DNA of 64,000 nt from JBKCUK01 sp046318415 (GTDB taxonomy: Bacteria; Pseudomonadota; Alphaproteobacteria; Caedimonadales; Caedimonadaceae): contig JBKCUK010000012.1 of NCBI GenBank assembly GCA_046318415.1, positions 1 through 64,000 on the forward strand, given 5' to 3'. The translations under genes were made by a program, and so were the position numbers. The notes beneath the pieces were generated by a model. That model did not search any database. It was not told the DNA's origin and was given only the letters and a program-made list of their open reading frames with translations. Positions 7,983 to 15,875 of the stretch are shown here, piece by piece (the stretch's first letter is position 1; each line of letters starts with the position of its first letter).

Positions 7983-9368
7983 CTATTTCTGCCCCACGTA
8001 GGGATTTTTGCTTTGGCGCAAATAAATCCGAATGGGAACGCCGGGCAATTCAAAGCTCTCACGCAGCGAGTTGACCAAATAGCGAATGTAAGACTCGGGC
8101 GCCTCTGCCGCTTTGCTCACAAACAAAGCAATGGTCGGAGGGCGGGTTTTGATTTGGGTTGCGTATTTGACCCGAAGCCGATTGCGTCCCACCATGGGCG
8201 GGGGGTGACGCTCGATGGCATAGGCCAGCCATTTGTTCAGCTGACCGGTGGAAAGACGCACATTCCATAGGTCGTAGAGCTCGGTCACGGCTTTCATCAA
8301 CCGATCCACATGGCGACCGGTCAGGGCCACAAGCGGAACAACGGGGATGCCGCTCACCTGGGGTAACTCACGCTCAAGCCGCGCTTTGACCTCATTCAAG
8401 ACTTTGGGCGCCACTAAATCCCATTTGTTGAGGGCTAAGATCAAGCAACGTCCCTCTTCCACAACACGGCTTGCAAGATGCAGATCTTGCTTGGTCAGGG
8501 GTTGGCGTGCATCCAAAAGGAGCACCACCACTTCAGCAAAGCGCATGGCCTTCAAGGAATCGGCCACCGAGAGTTGCTCCACCCACTCATTGACCTTGCC
8601 GCGCTTGCGCACGCCAGCCGTATCATGAAGGCGGATGGGCCTACCTTCGTAGGTCCAATCCACCGTGACGGCATCGCGGGTAACGCCCGGGCGATCCCCC
8701 GTCAGCAAGCGTTGCTCGCCGATCATTTGGTTGATCAAGGTCGATTTACCCACATTGGGCTGGCCAAGGATAACCAAATTGAGGGGGCGCGGAGGTTTCG
8801 ATGGCCCTCCTTGGGGAGTGTCTTCGCCAGAAGAAACCTGATCTTCGTCGGGTTCTTTTTGCGGTTGCAGCGGCCCAATATGTGCTTCAAGCCGCTCAAA
8901 AAGCTCAGCAAGGCCTTCACCATGGGCAGCCGAGATGGCCACAGGATCGCCAAGACCCAACTTGTGCGATTCTAATATGCCCGCACCAGCCGTTGATCTG
9001 GATTCCGCCTTGTTCACAAGGAGGATGATGGGCTTGGTGATGCCGCGCAGCTTGCCTGCCAAAACTTCGTCACTGGAGAGGACACCTTCACGGCCGTCGA
9101 TCACAAAAAGAATCACATCCGCGCGATCGACCACTCGGCGATTTTGCTCCAGGATTTGGTCTTTGAGTAATGGATCCTCGAATCCCTCCAAGCCGGCGGT
9201 GTCAATGACACTAAATTCCAGGTGGCCAAGGCGTGCGGGCGCTTCCCGCCAATCGCGGGTGACGCCTGGCGTATCTTCTACCAATGCCAGTTTTTTACCG
9301 GCAAGGCGATTGAACAGGGTCGACTTTCCAACATTGGGTCGACCCAAAATAGCAACGATTGGGCGCAT
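7983..9368 (-). CDS. der: Ribosome assembly GTPase Der (EngA)
   Basis: 461 residues. Der is an essential GTPase with two G domains in tandem, acting in maturation of the 50S subunit. First domain: GRPNVGKST near residue 8, DTAGLEGF, NKAE. Second domain: GQPNVGKST near residue 205, DTAGVRKRGK, NKWD. The C-terminal KH-like domain ends in RIYLRQSKNPYVGQK. The two G domains are joined by an acidic linker (KEPDEDQVSSGEDTPQGG). It follows bamB by 7 bases on the same strand; the set TPR protein-bamB-der is a conserved neighbourhood in proteobacteria. Nothing unusual is seen. Confidence 0.97.
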   Translation of the reverse strand: MRPIVAILGRPNVGKSTLFNRLAGKKLALVEDTPGVTRDWREAPARLGHLEFSVIDTAGLEGFEDPLLKDQILEQNRRVVDRADVILFVIDGREGVLSSDEVLAGKLRGITKPIILLVNKAESRSTAGAGILESHKLGLGDPVAISAAHGEGLAELFERLEAHIGPLQPQKEPDEDQVSSGEDTPQGGPSKPPRPLNLVILGQPNVGKSTLINQMIGEQRLLTGDRPGVTRDAVTVDWTYEGRPIRLHDTAGVRKRGKVNEWVEQLSVADSLKAMRFAEVVVLLLDARQPLTKQDLHLASRVVEEGRCLILALNKWDLVAPKVLNEVKARLERELPQVSGIPVVPLVALTGRHVDRLMKAVTELYDLWNVRLSTGQLNKWLAYAIERHPPPMVGRNRLRVKYATQIKTRPPTIALFVSKAAEAPESYIRYLVNSLRESFELPGVPIRIYLRQSKNPYVGQK

Positions 9369-9375
9369 GATAGCC

Positions 9376-10704
9376 TCAGCGGGTTTCGCGATAAGCCACC
9401 AAATTGGCTGAATCGGTTAAAAAGATAAGGAATCCAGCTGCTGTAATGGGGGACAGGGATGTGCCGCTTGGCAACTCCAGCTGCTGTTCAGTTTGGCCAT
9501 CCTTGGCGCGTACCATCAAGACTTGGCCATGATTTGCCGCCAAAACCAAATGCTCATTCACCGCGATGGGGCCGGCCCAAAGCAGCGGGTTCTTTGATTT
9601 TTCTTCGTTTTCAAAGCGCGGCAACTGCTGAGACCAGACAATTTTCCCACTTTGCTTCAGCATACAAATCAGACGATTTTCGCCGCTGACCATGAAAAGA
9701 TAGTTGCCCACAATGGTGGGGGTACGAATGCCGCCCACGTCACGGCTCCAGATGGGTTTGCCTGTGCGCACCTCAAGGGCTTCCATGCGGCCGCCGTGGC
9801 TGACCAGGTATACCCGATTGCCGTCCAACAGGGGGCGGGCCTTAATATGGCTGATGGACGAGACCGGATCCAGGCGTCGCGTGGGATTAATGCTTTGTGA
9901 CCATAAGGTGTGACCGTTGGAGGTTTTGAGCGCATAGACCTCGCCTGAGGAATAGGCAACGATCACCAGATCATCGCCCACAGCTGGGCTGGCCGAGCCC
10001 AAAAGACCAGCGCTTTCAATAATGCCGCTGTGGGTCCATAACACCTCACCGGTTTTGGCATCTAAGCATTCCAGCTGGTTGTTAAGGGTCACCACATAAA
10101 GGCGGCCATTTTTCACCGCAGGGGCAGTGCGCACAGGTCCTGCAACCCGTGTCCGCCATAAAATTGTCCCGGTTTTTGCGTCCAAGGCCAGGGCTTCGGC
10201 CGCTGCTGTGCCAGCGAAGACGATGCCGCCCTCAACGGCCACGCCGCCGCCAAAGGCGGGATGCTCGAGATCCTTAGCACTGGCGTCTTGTTCCCACAAG
10301 ACCTCGCCCTTTTCAAGGTCAACCGCTGTGAGCCTGCTGATCGTATCAAGGGTGTAGACCACGCCGTTGGCAATCACGGGCCCAGCCATCAAACGGCGTT
10401 CGGAGCCTGCACCACGTCCCACATCACGTGTCCACGCGGGTTTTTCGCCAATTTGTCCAAGCTGTACGGCCGGCATGACATGGTGGGGTGCGCCACTGGC
10501 CTGGGGCCAATTGCTGATGGCCTCGGGCTGAGGTAATGTCACCTCATGGCTTCCGGGCGCAACATCCGGTTGCGTGTTTTCATGGGAGATGAAAACCGGC
10601 TCCCTTGCGCCTTGCAAGGGTTCTTTCTTCTTTCCAAAGAGACTGTCACACCCTGCCAAAGCCAGCAGAGAGGTCATAATCGCGATGCGTCCTGTGGGGG
10701 ACAT
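9376..10704 (-). CDS. bamB: Outer membrane assembly lipoprotein BamB
   Basis: About 442 residues from the ATG at 10704, chosen because AAGGAGT lies just upstream; a TTG at 10728 is also in frame. BamB is a periplasmic beta-propeller lipoprotein of the BAM complex that inserts outer-membrane proteins. The N-terminus is a lipoprotein signal with lipobox LLALAGC. The rest shows repeated PQQ-type propeller blades with the G-x-x-x-W pattern: GEVLWEQDA, GTILWRTRVAG, GEVLWTHSG, GHTLWSQS, GKPIWSRDVGG, GKIVWSQQL. It is followed 7 bases later by der and preceded by a TPR membrane protein, the usual context. Complete, with no defects seen. Confidence 0.93.
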   Translation of the reverse strand: MSPTGRIAIMTSLLALAGCDSLFGKKKEPLQGAREPVFISHENTQPDVAPGSHEVTLPQPEAISNWPQASGAPHHVMPAVQLGQIGEKPAWTRDVGRGAGSERRLMAGPVIANGVVYTLDTISRLTAVDLEKGEVLWEQDASAKDLEHPAFGGGVAVEGGIVFAGTAAAEALALDAKTGTILWRTRVAGPVRTAPAVKNGRLYVVTLNNQLECLDAKTGEVLWTHSGIIESAGLLGSASPAVGDDLVIVAYSSGEVYALKTSNGHTLWSQSINPTRRLDPVSSISHIKARPLLDGNRVYLVSHGGRMEALEVRTGKPIWSRDVGGIRTPTIVGNYLFMVSGENRLICMLKQSGKIVWSQQLPRFENEEKSKNPLLWAGPIAVNEHLVLAANHGQVLMVRAKDGQTEQQLELPSGTSLSPITAAGFLIFLTDSANLVAYRETR

Positions 10705-10765
10705 GGATTTACTCCTTAAACTCTTCAATCATACACTGGTGGGGCAAGATGCCCCTTGTCTTGGC

Positions 10766-11419
10766 CTACAGGCTTTGGGCAAAAGCCGTGGCGCGGGCAC
10801 GTATTCCTTGGGTCGCAGCCTCATCCTCTGCAAGGGCGTTGAAAAGCGCGCGGGCCTGGTCGACTGCGCCTGATCGCACCAGCAATAACGCCTTCAGTTC
10901 TTGCGCACTTGCCCGCCAAGCGCCATTTCCCCTGGCCAGCGGCTCAATGGTGTTCAGTAAGGTCTTGGGATCTCCGTCCTGGACTTGGAGGCTCACAGCC
11001 AAAAGGGTTGCAAGTTCACGAAACACCGTGGGGTAGGATGTGTTCTGAGTGATTTGATCGTAAAGGCTGATGCGCTCACCAAAAGACACACCTGGAACGG
11101 CCGCTTGTTCCAGCATGGCCAGCACGGCTAAGCCATCATGATGGGATGCGGAAAGGCTGCGGAAAAGTTCAATAGCCCGCTCACTGTTGCCTGCCTGAAC
11201 CTCCTCAAGGGCTTTTTCAAAGGACGCTGTGCGCGCAAGCAGCTTGTTTTCTTGTTGATGTTGCCACCAAACAAAGCCCGAGGCTGAAAGCAAAATAAAA
11301 ACAACGCTACCAATGAGAACATTGCCCCACTTTTGCCACAGTTGCAGCAGCTGGTCGCGGCGGACGTCCTCTGTCACCTCTTGAAAAAACTCATTATCCC
11401 CTTGATTTTGTCCTTGCAT
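10766..11419 (-). CDS. YfgM-like membrane-anchored TPR protein
   Basis: About 217 residues from the ATG at 11419, which has AGAGGTC just upstream; an upstream ATG at 11452 would add 11 residues but lacks a clear site. One transmembrane segment (GNVLIGSVVFILLSASGFVW, near residue 35) follows a short cytoplasmic part with DVRRDQLLQLWQKW. The periplasmic part is helical and TPR-like, with GNSERAIELFRSL and KALLLVRSGAVDQARALFNAL. In proteobacteria such a protein precedes bamB and, in E. coli (YfgM), works with PpiD at the Sec translocon. The assignment rests on architecture and on the bamB-der context. Confidence 0.75.
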   Translation of the reverse strand: MQGQNQGDNEFFQEVTEDVRRDQLLQLWQKWGNVLIGSVVFILLSASGFVWWQHQQENKLLARTASFEKALEEVQAGNSERAIELFRSLSASHHDGLAVLAMLEQAAVPGVSFGERISLYDQITQNTSYPTVFRELATLLAVSLQVQDGDPKTLLNTIEPLARGNGAWRASAQELKALLLVRSGAVDQARALFNALAEDEAATQGIRARATAFAQSL

Positions 11420-11452
11420 CTTGACCTCTTGATTGGATGCTTTTGTTGACAT

Positions 11453-11725
11453 GCAACCCGAGTTTAACGATCCTTAGCCCAGTTTGCAAATTTTCAGCAC
11501 CATTGATAGCAGATCTCAGCCAACTTTGCCCAGCGCTATTAGTAAGTTATTAATGATTCCCGCTTAAGCTCGGGAATGATTGGCACTTCTGCCACAGGAT
11601 GGAAGAATTGAAAGTATTGCATGCTGTGGGGGATAGAAACAATTTTAATTAAGGTGTATGTTTTTCTTTGGATTGTGTGGAAAAACCATACTCTTCAACA
11701 CTTTATAAAGTAAGGGAGTTCATGA
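11453..11725. other. Divergent intergenic region with an inverted repeat
   Basis: 273 bases between the TPR gene and the OmpA-type lipoprotein gene, which are divergently transcribed. Promoters for both should lie here. A perfect 7-base inverted repeat, ATTCCCG...CGGGAAT, spans 11556-11577; its CCCGC/GCGGG core resembles the dispersed repeats elsewhere in the window. It has no T-tract and is not an obvious terminator. GGGAG at about 11713 is the ribosome site for the lipoprotein. Confidence 0.5.
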
Positions 11726-12538
11726 ATGGAAAAGAAATCAGTCCTGCTGTCTAGTGCAGGTATTATCGCTGCAGCCGGTTTGCTTTCAGGCTGTGCTGAA
11801 TACAATATCCGCGAATTAGAAGCTGCCAATAAAGAGGGCTACGAGTTCTCACGCCAGTTGGCTGCTCAATATGATGCTTTTGCCAAAAAAGAATCACGCG
11901 AAATGAATGATGAAATTGATGCCTCTCACTTTGCAGTTAAGGGTATCCAGGCTGCAGCAGGCGAAGAAGTCCTTCCTGAAGATCCCCGCCGTTGGGAAAT
12001 CCCCAACAACAAGTTGCAACAATACCTCGACTGGCGTGAGCGTTTGATTTTCACGCTCACCAAGGGTGGTAAGCGCATTGCGCCAGCTCTCGCAGCCAAG
12101 ACTCAAGTCATGTACGACTGCGCCATTGAGGAAAGCGAAGAGAACTTCGATGCCCAAGACATCATGAAGTGCGAAAAGGGTTTCATGGACAACCTGATCG
12201 AAATGGAAAAGATGGTCAACACGAAGGCTCCAACCTTTACCGTCCGCTTTGACTATAACAGCTCCAAGCTCAGCCCTGAAGCCATGAAGGTGATTGCGGA
12301 AGTGGCAAAGGTCAGCCAGAACATGGATCGTCACACCGTCACCATCTCCGGTCATACAGATATGATCGGCGGTCGCAAGAACAACCTGGTTCTCTCGCAA
12401 AACCGTGCTGCCATCGTTGCGGAAGCCCTTGTTAAGGCTGGCGTGCCAAAAGAGCGCATCACCGCCGTGGGCTTGGGTGAGAAAGAAGGTAAAGAAGTCG
12501 ATCCACACAACCGTCGTGTGGACATTCACCTCCACTAA
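11726..12538 (+). CDS. OmpA-family outer membrane lipoprotein
   Basis: 270 residues. It begins with a lipoprotein signal (lipobox LLSGC at about residues 19-23), followed by about 140 residues of helical, charged sequence and a C-terminal OmpA-like peptidoglycan-binding domain: TFTVRFDYNSSKLSPEA, VTISGHTDMIGGRKNNLVLS, NRAAIVAEALVKAGVP, GLGEKEG and the final NRRVDIHL. The D and R residues that bind diaminopimelate are present. It probably ties the outer membrane to the cell wall. It is longer than Pal and is not next to tol genes, so I do not call it pal. Codon use is regular, suggesting good expression, and a strong terminator follows. An out-of-frame ATG 4 bases upstream (11722) overlaps the start. 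Confidence 0.9.
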   Translation: MEKKSVLLSSAGIIAAAGLLSGCAEYNIRELEAANKEGYEFSRQLAAQYDAFAKKESREMNDEIDASHFAVKGIQAAAGEEVLPEDPRRWEIPNNKLQQYLDWRERLIFTLTKGGKRIAPALAAKTQVMYDCAIEESEENFDAQDIMKCEKGFMDNLIEMEKMVNTKAPTFTVRFDYNSSKLSPEAMKVIAEVAKVSQNMDRHTVTISGHTDMIGGRKNNLVLSQNRAAIVAEALVKAGVPKERITAVGLGEKEGKEVDPHNRRVDIHLH

Positions 12539-12561
12539 GCGAGGGTCTGAACCGATTCATG

Positions 12562-12586
12562 GGGCGCTTCGGCGCCCTTTTTATTT
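12562..12586 (+). terminator. Rho-independent terminator after the OmpA lipoprotein
   Basis: Stem GGGCGC / GCGCCC around a TTCG tetraloop, followed by a T-rich tract. It starts 23 bases after the stop codon. Confidence 0.92.
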
Positions 12587-12589
12587 TGT

Positions 12590-13257
12590 GCGGGTGATTG
12601 CAGCACCGCTACCACAAACAAGCACAGTAAGGTTTATGAGCGCTTCTACCCTCGTCATCGTGCCCCCTGCAGCTCAATATGGTCATCGCGTGCACAGTCT
12701 GCTCACCCACGTCATCGCGATCACTAGATTCCCACCCCATTTTCTGCGTACGCAGACATATCCCCGTCATCGCGAGCGCGGCATACCCACCCTGTCATCG
12801 CGAGCGTAGGCGGGGATCCGTGCTATTTTTCAATGCCAGGTACGGCAGTGAAGGGCGCAGGCCTCCATGGATTGCCGCGTCGACCTCTGGCGTGCTCGAA
12901 ATAACGATTGAGGCTGTGCACCAGTCACCGCGTGCGCGGAATGTGCTCGGCGATGCAGAGTTGTTGATGAATGGATTCCTGTTGCTGCCGGGATGACATT
13001 CGTCTCTTCTGGCCGCTCAAGCGCCGAGTTCATAGCTATAATGCCTCCACTTTTGTTTGCTAGACCTGCAGCTATTTCTGTCCTTTAAGCTTTTTTGTTA
13101 CGCCTGAGCACCCCAGAATCCGCGGTCGTTCTGATTCCTTTGGCGCGATAGAGCTCCTTGTAAGACGAGTCGGCGGTATCGGAGAAAATAACAGGATCAA
13201 CAATTTTTCCTTTTAAGTCTCCTAAGAAACGTCCTTCTCTTCATCCTCCTTAACCTT
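12590..13257. repeat. Repeat-rich intergenic region with GTCATCGCGAGCG-type units
   Basis: No gene is convincing here. The sequence contains short units beginning GTCATCG at about 12655, 12680, 12711, 12765 and 12794, several continuing GCGAGCG. Related units occur again near 13578, 13609, 30931, 30962 and 31368. A 74-base segment at 12803-12876 is nearly identical to 13431-13504 (see separate entry). Open frames crossing this stretch have repeat-derived, low-complexity translations and are not likely genes. Confidence 0.7.
12803..12876. repeat. Dispersed repeat, copy 1 (74-base core)
   Basis: Aligned by eye to 13431-13504, this segment differs at 3 of 74 positions. It runs from AGCGTAGGCGGGGATCC to CTCCATGGATTGCC. 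A more divergent third copy lies at 31160-31269. Confidence 0.9.
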
Positions 13258-13430
13258 TCATTCATCCTTAAGGCGCACCATGGTATTGTTGAAAATAGGC
13301 TTGCACAACGACACCGCCTGAGCCTGCACTTTGCAAATTGTAAAAAGATCGGCGGTGATCCAGGCTGTTTTTTCTTTCGAGTCTGGGCAAACGAGGTCCA
13401 CCCTTTTTATCTCCAACCCGCTGTTATCCC
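13258..13430 (-). pseudogene. 3' remnant of a gene, interrupted by a dispersed repeat
   Basis: Reading the minus strand, about 57 codons directly before a TGA look protein-like: GLEIKRVDLVCPDSKEKTA, then a segment with two cysteines, then the end IFNNTMVRLKDE. Just upstream the frame runs into the dispersed repeat at 13431-13540, whose translation is repeat-derived. This suggests that the 5' part was replaced by the repeat. The last 12 codons resemble the ends of two tiny frames at 31612-31674 and 31899-31958 (ILRTKNE endings), so all three may be scraps of one family. I do not recognise the protein. Confidence 0.45.
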
Positions 13431-13540
13431 AGCGTAGGCGGGGATCCGTGCTTTTTTTCAATGCTAGGTACAGCAGTGAAGGGCGCAGGCCTCCATGGAT
13501 TGCCACGGCGGCCCAAGGTCTCCTCGCAATGACGAACCGT
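13431..13540. repeat. Dispersed repeat, copy 2 (about 110 bases)
   Basis: The core 13431-13504 matches 12803-12876 at 71 of 74 bases. The unit continues to CCTCGCAATGACG near 13540. That end is the reverse complement of a GTCATTGCGAGG-type start, so the full element probably has GTCAT...ATGAC inverted ends, like the copy at 31160-31269. Confidence 0.8.
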
Positions 13541-13782
13541 GCAACACACCACCTCACCGCGCGCAGCACTGCCACCCCGGTCATCGTGTCCGGTGGCACT
13601 TTAAACGCCGTCATCCCGAGCGCGGCACGCGCGCGGCGACCTAGGCTGTTCCGCATTCCCTGGCCCAGCGGTGTAGGTCGGGCCTTCCTAGAATGACGCG
13701 CAATGACCCTCGCAACTTTATTGACTAAATGACATTAGTGTGATATCCCTATGCTTTAGTTTTTTTGTAGGGAATAATTCTC

Positions 13783-15018
13783 ATGGTTAGGGGCAAAACC
13801 TTCGTTTTGTTGAGTGTTTTTCTTGCAAGCCTGTCATGGGCGCCCTTGTGTGCAAGCCAACTGAGTGAGAGAGATGCGCAAGGCACTCCACAACCAAGTC
13901 TCGGCTTGGGCGCGCTGCCCGAGGAAATCCAGCAAGAGGTCATGGGCCACTTGCCAGCTCACGCCATCGCGCGTGCGGGGCTTGTGTGTCATGCACTGCA
14001 GAAGTCTTCTCAAGAGGCCCTCGATCAGTTGGTCGCTGATTGTACATTTAATCGGCGCCTAGGTGCCAAAGAGACTGATCTCCAGGGAGTTCCTGAGCAG
14101 CTTGTGGTGAGAGGATTGCAGCGTTTAATGAACACTGACCATTTCATCGCCGTGCCGATTAATCCCTCTCTCGATGACGTTAAAATCGACGATTTTGAGA
14201 CGCTAAGAGAGGGCTATGGGATGGTTTATGAGGCCCTGTTTCATCGGCCCATGCCATGTTCCCATCTGGTCGACAGTCAGTACCGAGAGGCCCTTAGCCA
14301 CCTGCGTATGGTTTTTCCACTGCAGAGGATTTGGGCAAGAAACGGTGAAAAGGATCTTGCTCTCCGTCAACTGAAGCATCGGCTTGAGTTTATACTCGGG
14401 GACTATAAGGCCAATACCCCCTACGTTACGCTTCAGGATCTTAGCCAAGAGGCTGCTGTTCAGGCGGCAAACCAGCCCTTCACATTGGTGGTCGATGATC
14501 GTGATATACAAAAACCAAACGCCCGAAACATCATGTCACTGATGCTGCAGGCACAGCCAGACCACCACGTTATTTTGGATATGGGGGTGCAGCCCTTTAT
14601 AAACGTTGAAACCCTTCGGCTTGATAGCTCCAGGCTTCCAGGAGCTGTGCGGCACTTAACCCTGACAAATCAGCGTGGGAATGCAAAAAAAATAGGGTCT
14701 GGCTTTTTGGAAAATGCCGCACAGCTGCTGAGCCTTAAAATCGCTTTTCCTGATGTTGTTGAGCTTGAGTCTGAGTTTCTTATGGGATGCGCGAAACTCA
14801 CAAAAATCGAACTGAATACCCCAGAGTTGCGATGCGTTTCCTATGGATTTCTTGAAGGCTGCACAAGCCTGGAGTCCATTGATCTTTACGCGCCCAAATT
14901 GACAACGATTACAGTTGTTAAGGGTATTGAGTTTCTTAAAGGATGCGATCGTCTTTCTCCGGAAACCAGGGCTAAGATGAAAGATCTCTTAGAAAGACAC
15001 GCAAAGTCAGGCTATTAG
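13783..15018 (+). CDS. Secreted F-box / leucine-rich-repeat protein (candidate host-directed effector)
   Basis: 411 residues. A clear Sec signal peptide (FVLLSVFLASLSWAPLCAS) is followed at residues 44-75 by an F-box-like motif: LPEEIQQEVMGHLPAHAIAR and then LVCHALQ, fitting the eukaryotic pattern L-P-x-E-x(5)-I/V-x(3)-L-P...V-C-x-x-W/L. The C-terminal third (about 300-385) has BspA-type leucine-rich repeats: GFLENAAQLLSLKI, EFLMGCAKLTKIEL, GFLEGCTSLESIDL, EFLKGC. F-box proteins link substrates to SCF ubiquitin ligases, and bacteria with F-box proteins usually send them into eukaryotic hosts. The middle 200 residues are unrecognised. The start has AGGGA about 9 bases upstream. The gene stands alone, flanked on the left by repeats and a gene remnant. 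Export as an effector is inference; how it would leave the periplasm is unknown. Confidence 0.75.
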   Translation: MVRGKTFVLLSVFLASLSWAPLCASQLSERDAQGTPQPSLGLGALPEEIQQEVMGHLPAHAIARAGLVCHALQKSSQEALDQLVADCTFNRRLGAKETDLQGVPEQLVVRGLQRLMNTDHFIAVPINPSLDDVKIDDFETLREGYGMVYEALFHRPMPCSHLVDSQYREALSHLRMVFPLQRIWARNGEKDLALRQLKHRLEFILGDYKANTPYVTLQDLSQEAAVQAANQPFTLVVDDRDIQKPNARNIMSLMLQAQPDHHVILDMGVQPFINVETLRLDSSRLPGAVRHLTLTNQRGNAKKIGSGFLENAAQLLSLKIAFPDVVELESEFLMGCAKLTKIELNTPELRCVSYGFLEGCTSLESIDLYAPKLTTITVVKGIEFLKGCDRLSPETRAKMKDLLERHAKSGY

Positions 15019-15084
15019 AGGGTCTGAGCACATCGAGTTGGGTATTCTTTGAGGTGTGCACCAGGAGGGCACCGCCATGCATGC

Positions 15085-15819
15085 CTAGGCCTTTAAGATC
15101 ATCCCGTGATCGCTGCACTCCTCTGACGCGGCTCTCACAAACACCTCGGTAATGTCTTCTGGTTTGGGAAGAGTATTGGGATCTTCGCCGGGCATGGCCT
15201 TGGCCCGCATGCCTGTGGCAACAGCGCCTGGGTCGATCAGATTGACGCGAAGGTTGGTATTGGCAACCTCTGCGGCGTAGGTTTTAACCATGGTCTCGAG
15301 CGCAGTTTTGCTAACTGCATAGGGGCCCCAATAGGGATGAATGGACTGGGTGACGCCCGAGGTTACAAACAGAGCACGCCCATGGGGGGCTTGACGCAAC
15401 AGCGGTTCGCAGGCACGCAGTAAGCGCCAGTTGGCAGTCAAATTAATATCCAAAACTTCGGACCAAATTTTGGGTGTCACATGGGGCATGGGAGAGAGGG
15501 TTCCCAAGACCGCCGCATTGCCCACAAGAATATCAAGACGTCCGAAGCGATTGTAAATGTGTTGGGGCAGCTCATCCAGGGCTTCGAAATGACGCAGATC
15601 TGCAGGCACTAAAACCACTTCACGGCCATAGATGGCCAGGCGGTCATCCAGCCGCTCGAGGTCGGCCGTTGTGCGGGCAAGAACGATCAAATCGGCGCCT
15701 TCTTGGGCAAAACGTTCAGCGACGGCTGCGCCAATTCCCCGGCTGGCGCCGGTGATCAGGGCTACTTTGTTCAGAAGACGCCCAGCTTGTGCTTCTTCCT
15801 TTTGCAGATCGGTCGACAT
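15085..15819 (-). CDS. Short-chain dehydrogenase/reductase
   Basis: 244 residues of the classical SDR family. NAD(P) binding: VALITGASRGIGAAVAERF near residue 18. Then NAAVLG near 102, an active-site serine in FVTSGVTQS, and the catalytic YAVSK (Y-x-x-x-K). The cofactor preference and substrate cannot be told; similar alphaproteobacterial proteins are annotated as SDR oxidoreductases of the YciK type. It is divergent from the cckA gene with 56 bases between them. No neighbouring pathway points to a substrate. Confidence 0.88.
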   Translation of the reverse strand: MSTDLQKEEAQAGRLLNKVALITGASRGIGAAVAERFAQEGADLIVLARTTADLERLDDRLAIYGREVVLVPADLRHFEALDELPQHIYNRFGRLDILVGNAAVLGTLSPMPHVTPKIWSEVLDINLTANWRLLRACEPLLRQAPHGRALFVTSGVTQSIHPYWGPYAVSKTALETMVKTYAAEVANTNLRVNLIDPGAVATGMRAKAMPGEDPNTLPKPEDITEVFVRAASEECSDHGMILKA

Positions 15820-15875
15820 CTGTTACCCTTTCATGAGGTTCAAGGATAATAATAAGCCAGAGCAACCACTGTATC

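Noticed and set aside
11894..12535. Minus-strand frame of 213 codons covering the OmpA-type lipoprotein
   Set aside because: The plus-strand gene has a lipobox, OmpA domain, ribosome site and terminator; the antisense frame has none.
12405..12996. Plus-strand frames running from the lipoprotein gene into the repeats
   Set aside because: They cross a strong terminator and translate repeats; no family resemblance.
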